Shown piece by piece: positions 12,264 to 22,999 of a stretch of 64,000 bases of DNA. Origin of the DNA: Bagarius yarrelli. Taxonomy: Eukaryota; Chordata; Actinopteri; Siluriformes; Sisoridae. The translations under genes and the position numbers were made by a program. Each line of letters begins with the position of its first letter. The first letter of the stretch is position 1. Under the pieces are notes generated by a model. The model searched no databases. It was not told the DNA's origin and was given only the letters and a program-made list of their open reading frames with translations. The stretch is from assembly GCA_005784505.1 (NCBI GenBank), contig VCAZ01000001.1, positions 2,972,597 through 3,036,596 of the forward strand, read 5' to 3'.

Positions 12264-12450
12264 GGGGCAGTGGTGGCTCAAATGGTTAAGGCGCTAAGTT
12301 GCTGATCTGGAGACCAGAAAGACCTGGGTTCAAACCCCACCACCGGCAAGCCAACCAATGTTGGGTATTGAGCAAGACCCTTGACCCTTCCTGCTCCAGG
12401 GGCGCTGTATCATAGCCGACCCTGCGCCCTGACCCCAACTTACTAAGATA
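12264..12450 (+). mobile_element. tRNA-derived SINE, family B (3' truncated)
   Basis: GGGGCAGTGGTGGCTCAAAT head, B box GGGTTCAAACCCC, and body 'GGGGCGCTGTATCATAGCCG' then ACCCTGCGCCCTGACCCCAA. The inverted copy at 42305-42566 shows the full tail. Confidence 0.75.
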
Positions 12451-12490
12451 AAGACATTTACATTACATTACATTTTACAAACCATCACTG

Positions 12491-13570
12491 TATAGCCAAA
12501 AGTTTGTGGACACCTGACCATCACAATCATGTGATTTTAAACATCTAAATCCAGAAGCTTGAATGTTGAGATATTTGTACATTTAGCTACAATAGTATTA
12601 GTGAGATTAGACACTAACGTCAGGGAAGGAGGTCTGTGGTGCAGCCAGCGTTCCGGTTCATCCCAAAAGGTGTTGAGTGCTGTTTAGGTCAGGGCTTTGT
12701 GTGGAAATCATAACACACAGTGGCAGTTGCCCCACAGCACATTCACTGGCACTCCCGCTGTGGCATGACAGAGACTGCGGACTAACGAATGGTTTGTTGT
12801 AGCCACAGAGGGATAAAGGCAACCCTAATAATTAGTAATTAGTAAATATTATGCTGTTATTATTATTGTTTCTTGCCCTCTTTATTGTCCTCTACCCTCT
12901 CCCAACAGTAATAAATTAATTATTATTATATATTATTATTATTATTATTATTATAGCTATTATCATTATGATATTGATAATATTTTTAATACATTGGATA
13001 CAATGACACACACACACACGCACAGACACATGATAACGTGGACAGGAGAGAATGTTTGCATGTTATGTGTGTGTGTGTGTATGTCATGTTTGTATATATG
13101 TTCACTTAAGGGACTAATTTGGGACTAATTTGGTGCATGGAAACATTATCATGTTATTTACACTTAATAAATGCACAAATGTTTTCAAAATAAAAAAATA
13201 ACTAATTCAAGATAAATATTATTTAACTTAAAATATGCGCTGTTATGTTGTGTCATGTGACAATATCAACATGGTGGATGTAATATGTCTGAAATTTCTT
13301 TATATTACCTGTAACCATACTAGAAAGTACATACTTTTTAACGGTCAGGAAGTGCGTACTTACTTACATGTAGTACATACTTAGCTAGTATGCGAGTGCG
13401 AATGGAGCCTAGGTCTTAATGGCTCTCGGGGTCGTGCTGGAACAGTGTTTGCAGTGAGGGAAAAATGTTATGCTACAAGACATTCTTTACAAATTTGTAC
13501 CGACATTTAGGAGAGGAAGCACATATGGATCTGATGGTCAGGTGTCCACAAACTTTTGGCTTTATAGTGT
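12491..13570. mobile_element. Tc1-derived MITE, expanded by microsatellites
   Basis: Left TATAGCCAAAAGTTTGTGG continuing ACACCTGACCATCA, and right GATGGTCAGGTGTCCACAAA continuing CTTTTGGCTTTATA, form clear terminal inverted repeats about 1.08 kb apart. A transposase relic like SPDLNS is readable on the minus strand near 12690-12670. ATT repeats and CA/GT arrays in the middle have lengthened it. Confidence 0.7.
12918..12955. repeat. (ATT)n microsatellite
   Basis: Imperfect ATT/TTA array inside the Tc1-derived element. Confidence 0.8.
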
Positions 13571-13599
13571 ATTCTAAGCCAAGTTACTAATGCAGAAAG

Positions 13600-14550
13600 A
13601 TTACAGCTATCAAGCATGCATTAAAGTTAAAACTTAAAACTGTTACATCACATACACACAGCCTGACAGCTTTACCCTTTCCATTGTCATCCTGTCAACC
13701 AGACAACTTCTGTTTCCAAATTAACTGCTAATAAATCATAAATTTCAAATAAATTCACCCATTTCTGGGTTACACCATGTTTATTATAAGCGATGACATT
13801 GAAATTCAACCAGACTTTCAATATAAAGCGGGTAAAATTTGCCTCGAAGACAACAGGAAGTGCAATCTGGTTAAAAGATTCTACAAAACATTAGTCGCTT
13901 TCACGCTCCAGAAGACATTTGTTTCTTTAACTACAAGTCACAGAGCTGCCACCATTACTGAGCGCCAAAAAAACCCCTCATTATGCCATCATGTTGGTAA
14001 AAGGTTGTCACACTGGGATGCTAAAACGAATCAGAAAGAGAAGGGAGTCTGGCTAACAACACTGTGCTGTCAGTATGCTAGTCTATAGACAACAACAGAC
14101 AAATGCAAATATATCCATTCACAGGACAGCCTGGAACAGGAAACAAAACAAAACCAAACAAATCGACCTTGGATACACACACCGATTCACCAGGACGACT
14201 ACACACCGATCATGAAACACACTCTTTGTTTTAATCAGGATTTTTTTTTTGGGGGGGGGGCTGGATAGATAAACCTGCCACCGAACAGGAAATGGACTGG
14301 CACTACATAATGAATTGTAGCTCTTTCTGAAACGACACTGACACATGATGAATTGAAGATCTCATAAATTGCCTTTTTTCCACCCTTTCTTCGTCACACC
14401 ATGTGAAAGTGGCACAAAAACCATTTACACGTCTGACATTTTCCTTGACTACAAAACTCTTCCTGCTTCCTGGTAACCGGTTTAATAACTTTGCAGCATG
14501 ATCATCAAACACCATTGTTACCTTGATTCAAGTCAACTTTGGAGGATCTG
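13600..14550. other. intron sequence, nothing recognised
   Basis: Unremarkable AT-rich sequence. A frame of about 100 codons near 13777-14088 has no family resemblance and no splice context that stands out. Confidence 0.5.
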
Positions 14551-14555
14551 GTTAA

Positions 14556-14558
<3 letters not shown>

Positions 14559-14627
<69 letters not shown>
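14559..14627. repeat. (CT)n microsatellite, 69 bp
   Basis: Uninterrupted CT array. It forms the poly-(LS) stretch of a spurious plus-strand frame. Confidence 0.95.
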
Positions 14628-14630
<3 letters not shown>

Positions 14631-16969
14631 ATTCTGCTGTTTATGTCTATCATGACAGACTGACATTTGTCATGCTGAAAATAGATCCTCTCACGAACCG
14701 TGCTTTCTCTCATCCGCTCGCCTGCACAGCAATATTTATACCTGTTGCCGTCGTAATCGCATGCCTATAAACACACATGCCAAGTGGAAGTCATGTGAGG
14801 AAAAAAATTGGAAAACGAATATATTGTCACTTGACTCGGGCCTAATGAAATGTGTGAACATTTCAGTGTGTGTACGCGAATAAGTGAGAGAAAGAAAGCA
14901 GAGGAGGATAAAAAGACGGGTAAATACGCCAGGCTTCATTTTGTATGCATTGCCTTTCTCACTGGGGAAATTTATAAGCTGAAATGCTGATAGTTTCCAA
15001 AATAAGTTCGATTGGAAAAAGAGACCTGGTGCATAAAAAAAAAAAAAAAACGCAGCCTCCTCTGAAAGTGCAGCGTCTCATGGGCGACGGTACAGTCGAC
15101 ATCGTTCTAAACTCGGTTCCGGCGGTGTTCATTTCAACCCGCGTTACCGCATAAGATCGCTCCACTCGCGTCGACCTAGCGGCGGACTAGATTACGCAAT
15201 TACACAGCGCTGGAAAAGTCACCGAGGACGTACGCCTCGTCACACACTTTACCTTTATTCGTTCCGCTGTCTGATTACAATGCATTCCAAGACGAACATG
15301 ACAAAAATTTCTAAACCTTCTTCTGTATAAAAATTTGAACATGTATTCAGTTGCATTTCATGTTGAATATTAAAGGATAAAAGATGATTAGACAAACATT
15401 CGTCTACTTTTGGGCAAATTCCCTGCATTCTGAATCAACTTTTCTCTTTTTTAAGCTTTTGGTCAGGGACACTGTTAGGACTATTCTAAGGGCCCAAGCT
15501 ATTCCAAGAGCCCCCAGAGATCATTTTTTTTAGTACCAACAAAACTAGCAGTAAAATTGCTAGCGGCGCCACTGATTTTGGTCATTTTGTTATGTCTTTG
15601 ATTTTTTTAGCTGGCTGCTTCGTCACCATGGACTAGTTTGAAACGAATCTTTAATATGACTCTGGGATAATGAGTCGCCCCAGGGAGTGATTCATGTGGT
15701 TCTCTTTCCGGCTCAGGCTGCATTGGTTAAGTTTATAGCGCGTCACGTGATGCACAAAGGAGGTGAGTTAATCACGTGACATTTTCATTATAGTTTGCTA
15801 AAACGGACAAAATAACCACAAAAAAAAGATTTGTTTATTTTGCTTGAAGAGACTCGAAGGTCAGCGTCGGTAAACTGAGCCGAACTTCCTAACACTAGAA
15901 TTTACCGCTCTAACAAATAAGTAGGCTACCATTAATAACTGAGGGGAATTTTAGTTTCATCAACGAATAAACATATATTATTTAAAATGTTGAAAATCGA
16001 AATATGTCTCTGGCATTGTTTCCAGTCCCCAGGCCGTAGTTTGGAGACTCCGGGCTTAAGCAGACATTCATTTTTCTCTCGCCTCTGCAGACTTTAGCTC
16101 CCAGGCCAAAGAAATCGGCAGACAGACAGACTGTTTCCTCATCCTTATCTTTTTTATCTTGTATTGTAAAGCTCAGCTGTTTGTCTGTGCACTGAAAGCG
16201 ATTGCACACGCCGCTGTCTGCGGGGAACGCATTTGTAACGTTTGGTGAAATGTACCAAGGCTTTTTTCCCTGATGAAAATCAACGCATGTCTCGGGGGAT
16301 CCTTGTCTTTTGCTCGGGAAACTTTTTTAGAGTCTTATCAAAAAAAAACAAAAAAAAAAACAGTACATCTCACCGGTTCATTGTAAATCGTGTCAGGCGA
16401 GGCGAGAAAAGCTGCCTTAGGTGAGGCGTTATTGGAAAACTGGAGACTTGATGCGACATGGGTGAAAAAAAAAAGTCGTCCCCCTGTGACAGCCTGCCTT
16501 TATGCTACCTAACGCATCCACGGCGTCTAGCATGCCCCAACATGCTCCTTGCCAATTAGTGAGTGAAGGAAAGTGTGGAGACCCCCCCACACCCACCCAC
16601 CCACTGTAGGTACCGTATTACAGTTCTACTGTTTTTGCAGAATTGTACCTGTCTGTTTATACACTGTTTTTTTTAATAAACCTCCATAAGTATCTCATCA
16701 TTCTTTTTCAATGTTCTGCTTCTACGTCCTGATTTTTTTTTTTTTTTTTGCATGAGCTATTGCAGTCCTGTCACTCTTCAATTGTTGGGTCTCTGGGTGA
16801 CTGTGCATATTCCAAGCACCTCGATTTTCATCTCCCAGTGGGAGCAGAGAGACGAGACGGCCGTCCCCAGGTTCCTGCATCCTACTTCATCTCCAGCCAT
16901 TTGCGCCAGGCCTAAATTGCCATTTCATTAGACAAAAGCAAATGAAATCTTTTCTTTTTTTTCCCCTCT

Positions 16970-16971
<2 letters not shown>

Positions 16972-17005
<34 letters not shown>
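16972..17005. repeat. (TG)17 microsatellite
   Basis: Uninterrupted TG array. Confidence 0.95.
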
Positions 17006-17006
<1 letters not shown>

Positions 17007-18065
17007 ATAAGGTTTTGCTTGTTATGACAGCCTGAATAACAAATCACAAAAGCAATATCTGCTCGTCGTCTGCTGTCCTCTCTAATAATGTCTGTGTAAT
17101 CAATGTGGAGAGATGAAGAAATCTTTCTGTGAGTGACATCCATTAAAACCGTGTGACGACCCACACCGTAGACCCCACGGTAGCCTGTCAGAGCCCTGTC
17201 AGGGGAACCTATATGCGAGCGAGCTTTTTTTTTCCCCATACAGTTTTTTTTTTATTCATATGTACGTCGTTCCCTGTGGTTGTTCATCATTTTCTGCACA
17301 ATTTCCGAGAACAAAATGTACCATACCAATTTTCCGTGAGTTTTGCTAACATCCATTTCCAGCAGAATGACAATGTTTAAAAATCCATCTCACACTGTTA
17401 GTGATTTATTTCCGGAGAAAGACTTTTTAAAAAGCATCATACCAGCGTTTTTAAAGGCATCCTGTCTTCGCAGTGCGTCACTGTACATAAAAAATAAAAA
17501 TCACACCAGATGAGTGGATTTCCACCACCTTAAACACCTTCAGAAAAGAAAAGAAATCGGGACAATTCTTTCGTTCTTTTTGAAACCTGTTTGTGAAGAC
17601 CGTGTAAATGAGAGATCAACACATTTTCTCTTTTCAATACTTTATAACTAGTTTAAGCTGAAGCACTCCGTCTTTTGGGAATACCCGCTTTGTGATTGTC
17701 TATTACAGACCGTCTTCGTGCCACATGTTGTTGGCGTCACCCCCTCTTTCATTCTCATTTCATCTGGGTCACAGAGGGGCTGCCTGACTCCTCCTGGGTA
17801 AAAAAAAAAAACCCTGATATTCCACTCCTCTCACAGCATGGGGACTAACATCTATCTCGGCTCTCAGTTACCCCTGCCTGCCTTGTTCTATACCGGAAAG
17901 GTGGTGTATTTATAATTTGGGTGTAATGAGTTGTGCTTATTAATGCCTGCTGCCTGAAGGAAATGTTCCCGAATATATAGAATTAATTACTTTTATTTAT
18001 CTTCGAAAATGGTTTCCTTTTTAGCAGATCTGCAGGATGGATCGCAACAAAAAGCCTGAGTTTAG

Positions 18066-18833
18066 ACAATATGGCCGCATTCACACTGCATGTATCAGGT
18101 GACCCAATTCCGATTTTTTTCTCCAACGTGGTACAGATGGGATATGATCTATGATCGTCATTTATATGTGGAAATAAATCGGATACATGCATTAGTGTCT
18201 GCCATGTAAGCAGACAGATCGGATTTTCACCTTTTAATGCAAGTGGCATGTCATTAAATAAGCGATGGTGGCGCCTGACGTCAACTCGGGTGGACACCCA
18301 CAGCAATATATAACATATAACTATTTTCTAAACTTAAAGCCTGTTTTATAAATATACAACAGATGTATATAACTCGATCAAGGCCCAGGCTACAACAAGA
18401 TCCCTCCGTTTTTTCCACCTAAAGAGAGAATTGTTTTACTAACCTTTAGATACGATGCGGAAAATACAGGATAATTATTTCGCCTTCGTTTATTGCGTTC
18501 ATTGATTATCACGCCATTGTATTTTCCTTTTCCGGTCAGTACGTCTACTTTGGGTTGTTGTTCCATAGTGTAAAGTGTAAAAAAAAACAGATAAAGTCAC
18601 AAAATTGGAATGGGGCATCAAAACATGCAGTGTAAATGCAGCCTAATGCGCGCATCCGATTCAGATCCAATTTATTTCCACAGATAAATAAGACCTGTAA
18701 CCGATCTAAAAATATCAGAATCCATGTGATTTTTTTTCTGTTTATATGATCGTGGGTCATATCCCATCTGTACCATATTGGAGGAAAAAATTGGAATTGA
18801 GTTATTTGATGCATGCGGTTTAAATGCAGCCAA
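18066..18833. mobile_element. inverted-repeat DNA element(s), possibly two joined units
   Basis: CCGCATTCACACTGCATG near 18073 is followed by ACCCAATTCCGATTTTTTTC and GGTACAGATGGGATATGATC. The inverse of the same order appears at 18833-18720 (GGCTGCATTTAAACCGCATG … GGTACAGATGGGATATGACC). An extra inverted end (TGCAGTGTAAATGCAGCC) at about 18625-18642 suggests a unit 18066-18642 plus a partial second unit. No target duplication could be read. Confidence 0.55.
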
Positions 18834-20169
18834 CGTTGCAGAAGAAACGCTGATCAATAGAAACAATTACAGATATTTTTTTAAATTAAAATTTGTTATT
18901 AGTAACTTTATTAATGCTTGTCCGATTGCTCCCAGAGTTATATATAAAGAGCCGACTGTTTAGGGCTTGTGAAACCCAACATTAAAAACCAACTCATACA
19001 GTAACTGTGAGGTTCGTATCGTTAGCATGCAGGCGCTGTTAGCCAATGGCTGTGTCAAAGTGACAAATACGGAGAGTCTCCATCTCTGGGACATGATGCA
19101 GCGAGTTCAATCAAATGATGAATGGGTTCAACTTTCTTTAGATGTGTTTGGGCGAAAAAAAAAAAAAAAGATGTTTCTTCTCGTCTACTTGTTTTTGTGT
19201 GTTAAGGTTTCTGTCCTGCTCTGCCAGTTCACACGATAAAAACAGTAGCCAATTAAAATGATATGGCACTTTTCATTAAACGGGAGCTGAGCAAGGTGAA
19301 AACCACGTCCAGACAAACGGATCATGCAGATTAGAGAGACTCGTATAGCTAATGTGGTTAAACACAAAAGTCGGGCAGACAATACAGTGTAGCGCTGCTT
19401 AATAATAAGCCCCAATTTAAAAGCAAATGATTATATAATAATACTGTATGTGCAGTAGCATCAGTGCCTAACGGTTTTAGTATGCCCGGATTCTGCATGC
19501 TCTTAAAGATATATGCACTAAATTAGAACATTAGCCACGAGCACAGAATTTTCCATAAGCACTAATTTTACATGCACAGTGTTCATTTTTGGGGCTTTTT
19601 TTTTTTTTTTTTATGAACCAATTAAAATTAGTTTGGAGCGACATTTATTTCTGTAAACGCACCGAATATACGGCGTCCTACAAGATAGAAAATTCCTATC
19701 CAAAAAAATATTAATAAGATATGCAATTAGTAACAGTTTTAGCTCTTTGAGTCGTACAATTCTCATCACAAAATTACTGGTATTACATAACGGAATATTT
19801 AATGACTGTCCGACAATAATAACGAAAGAGTTTCTTCTGTTTTATTTTAAGTCGAGACTCCAAACAGAACGTTATATGTTCCTTTATTTCCTTGCAAGTT
19901 TAGCAAACAGGTCCCAAACATCGCCGTTCCTTTCTTTAATGGGGTACGTGTCAGAGTGTACCAAACTATTTCCAGTATTATAATAGAGATTTAATTATGA
20001 TTTTAAGCGTATTTATTTTTACCCGCTTATTCTAGATCAGTTGATTATTTAGTTATTAGCATACAGACGAATTAGCATTATTTTGTAAGAGGTATATATA
20101 GATTATTCTATAGGTATATAAGGAAAAGATGGGGACAAAGAGTTTCTTTGCATTAGCTTTCGGTTAAAT

Positions 20170-20605
20170 TGACTACTGTACGGATTATGTTTTATGTTTC
20201 ATGTTTATTTCGCTTGTTGATGTTCATGCTTGTTTTTACTTCCTGTCCCGTCCTTGTCATGTGATCCTTGTGCCCCATGTGTTCCTGTTACGTTAACCCC
20301 TTTGTGAGCCAAGTGTCTTGTTCTCATTGGTTAGTCGTGTATATTTATAGCCCTTGTGTTTCCCTTCATCTTATTCATGGATTTCGGTTTGTCCCTGTAC
20401 CGCTGTATGAAGTCAAGTTTATGTTTACTGTTTATGCTAAGTATTTAAGTCTAGTCCAGCTAAACTAAGCTATGCTAATCTAAGCCAAATTGAGTCGAGT
20501 CTTGTTTAGTTTATGTTTGTTGTTTTTTCAAGTGTACACTTTTGTAAATAAACTGCACCTTTGGGTTCTAAAACTACTACTCGCCTTCAGTGAACTCCGT
20601 TACAG
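20170..20605 (+). mobile_element. LTR-like sequence, probable solo LTR
   Basis: Holds features of an LTR in order: CCTTGTCATGTGATCC, a CATTGGTTAG block, TATATTTATAG, AATAAAC near 20548, then CTACTCGCCTTCAGTGAACT and an end CGTTACA. This layout resembles fish Gypsy-type LTRs. No gag or pol sequence is nearby and no clean 5-bp duplication was found, so the class is tentative. Confidence 0.45.
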
Positions 20606-20619
20606 AATCCAAGTTCCAG

Positions 20620-20712
20620 GATCACGTAACAAGGACACAGGGAGCACAAGCATCACATGACAAGGACGAAACACGAATGAACAGAAACATAAACATGAAC
20701 ACGAAGCATAAT
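20620..20712 (-). mobile_element. inverted partial copy of the LTR-like 5' part
   Basis: The reverse complement reads TTCGTCCTTGTCATGTGATG followed by CTTGTGCTCCCTGTGTCCTT and GTTACGTGAT. This parallels 20240-20300 and forms an inverted repeat with it. Confidence 0.5.
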
Positions 20713-21227
20713 CTTTACAACTATATTCTGAATCAACTTTTCTCTTCCCCAAACATTCGGCCATTTTGTTGTCCTGTGTAAAAATTTCTCGCTGGGTGGT
20801 GTGCAGTAGCACCTACTACATCACCATGGAGTGTAGCATTCTGTTAGTGGAGAATCTACCAAATAAGGCTACCTTAATAATTACAAGAATTTCAGCCACA
20901 CTACATTATCAAAATATATATATATAAATAAATAATTTTTAAAAGCTGTCTCTGCCATTGTTCAGAGGGGCAATCTAAATGTGGGAACAGGCTGTAACCG
21001 AACCCCCCCGATCCCCCTGCCCCCCCGGGTCGTAGTTTGGGGCCCTCTGGTTCAGATTATAGGTCATAGGGCTGAAAATAAATGAGTCACTGATTCTGTA
21101 ACAGTTTTTACAATGATTTTCTTCACCGTCATGTCTATGGCCAAGTGAAACCCCTTGCAGAGGCAACCTGATTAAAACATCAGGGTTCAGAAACATCCTG
21201 CCGTCAGAGTTCCATTGAGATCCTGTG

Positions 21228-21230
<3 letters not shown>

Positions 21231-21259
<29 letters not shown>
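21231..21259. repeat. (TG)n microsatellite
   Basis: Uninterrupted TG array of 29 bp. Confidence 0.95.
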
Positions 21260-21261
<2 letters not shown>

Positions 21262-21423
21262 AAGAGAGAAAGAAAGTAACAAAAATGGCCTAAACTTTAA
21301 TTAATGCTATTTTTTAACTGCCACCAGCTCATTTTAATGCCATCTGGTTTTTTTCTTCAACAACGAATGACAAGTAGAAAACTGCTCATTTTTTCAAATC
21401 AATGTTTTATCAAACGTGGAAAG

Positions 21424-21602
21424 TGCTAGCGTAGTGGTTAAGCTGTTGGACTGCTAATTGAAAGCTCAGGGTTCGATTCCCAGCATTATTAAGCCGCCAC
21501 TGTTGGGTCCCTGAGCAAGGCCCTTAACCCCCAATTGTACAAAAGAGATAAATGTAAGTCGCTCTGGATAAGGACGTCTGCCAAAAAATGCCGTAAATGT
21601 AA
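21424..21602 (+). mobile_element. tRNA-derived SINE, family A
   Basis: GCGTAGTGGTTAAGCTGTTG head, GGGTTCGATTCCC B box, CCCTGAGCAAGGCCCTTAAC, and the tail GTAAGTCGCTCTGGATAAGG then CGTCTGCC…CCGTAAATG. It is well preserved, so probably fairly young. Confidence 0.85.
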
Positions 21603-22784
21603 AAATGGATCTTATAATATTTGCTGTCTTGCTAAGACACAGAAAACACACCTACATCCACCATGCCATGGCTAAGGAAGTGTGAAGCAGCACTTTATCT
21701 CTTTCTCTAAGGCGATACTGCAAATTCCTTTTTTTTTTAATTGCTTTTTCCCCTCATCTCCTTCTATCTTTGTTTATATTCCTCGGCTCGATGATAAGGA
21801 AAGAAATAAGGGAAATTTAATTTGAGTTCTTTTACAATTGTAAAACCTCGACGTCTCAAAAAGACACAAGTGCAAATTGTCACAAAAGCAAATGAAATTG
21901 CCCTGAATAAAGAAAGGAAAAAAAAAAAATAAGAAGAAAGGTAATAAATGCAGCACGACGTAGGATATTCGGAGGTTTATGAATTATTAATACTGATGTC
22001 AGAATGTGCTCACATTAAGATGTATTAAATAGTCTATATGCAGGTACATTTAACGGTATGTGATGTTTATGAAACTGTATGTGACGTTCATGACTCTGAC
22101 CAGGAGAAAGCAGATACTGATGGATGTTAAAGGCGTAAATGAAACAGTGTTTATTTCACAAAAACTATTCTTTTTATTCCGATCCACATTTTTACATATA
22201 ACGTTGATTCTATTATCTACAGGTTAAAAAATGTAATATATACATACACACGCTATTTGAATCGCGTTTCTCTCTGAATCTGTACTCATGATGAACGTTG
22301 TTGATATACACCTTTTCTCACTTGGCTTCATTACACGGTGTCTTCATGGAGCTCATGTGGAAGATCACGGCAGGTGTCAGAACCCAACTCAGTAAGCGGG
22401 AGATGTTGAACTACAGTACCTCAGACTGCACCTTAGTTGTTTTACATGCATGTAATTCAAATGAATGCTAATGCCCGGCTCTGATATCTGCAGGCTGCCA
22501 CCGCCGTGCTGAGTCGGCCATCGGCAGCCGAAACATCTCTCTCATTCCATCACACACGCTTTATTTTTTTTTTTCATGCAAGCTTTTCTGTTTCTTGCAA
22601 GAAAGAACAGAGGTTTAAATTTGACCTCCATCTTGATGCTCCTTGTAGTCATAACAAGAGCTCTATGTTCTACCCTCAAAAAGCTTCCCTTCCACCAGCA
22701 GACAAGGGGTCTTCTGTACATCCTGTGGCATTAAATTATTAACCCTGAAATTACCTGCAATTATTTTTTTTGTGTTGAAAAACA

Positions 22785-22935
22785 TTTAAAGGCGGATGCT
22801 GTTATTCAGAGTGACTTTAATTGAGCGGTTTAAGATTAAGGGCCTTGCTCAGGGGCCCGGCAGTGTCTGCTTTTGGTGTACGGGGAATTGAACCCATGAT
22901 TTTTTGATCAGTAGTCCAACACCTGTATGATTTTT
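22785..22935 (-). mobile_element. SINE family A, decayed
   Basis: GGGCCTTGCTCAGGGGCCCG and AATTGAACCCATGATTTTTT in inverse order match the family. The tail is worn (GGCGGATGCTGTTATTCAGA) and the head is lost after CAACACCT. Confidence 0.65.
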
Positions 22936-22999
22936 TATTTTAATTAGCTCATTTTACTTTGAGCTCTAACCCCTTTTTGAAGAGTTTTATTATGTAGGA

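Noticed and set aside
15440..15560. Possible repeat sharing ATTCTGAATCAACTTTTCTC with 20728
   Set aside because: About 22 bp are shared, too short to define an element by eye.
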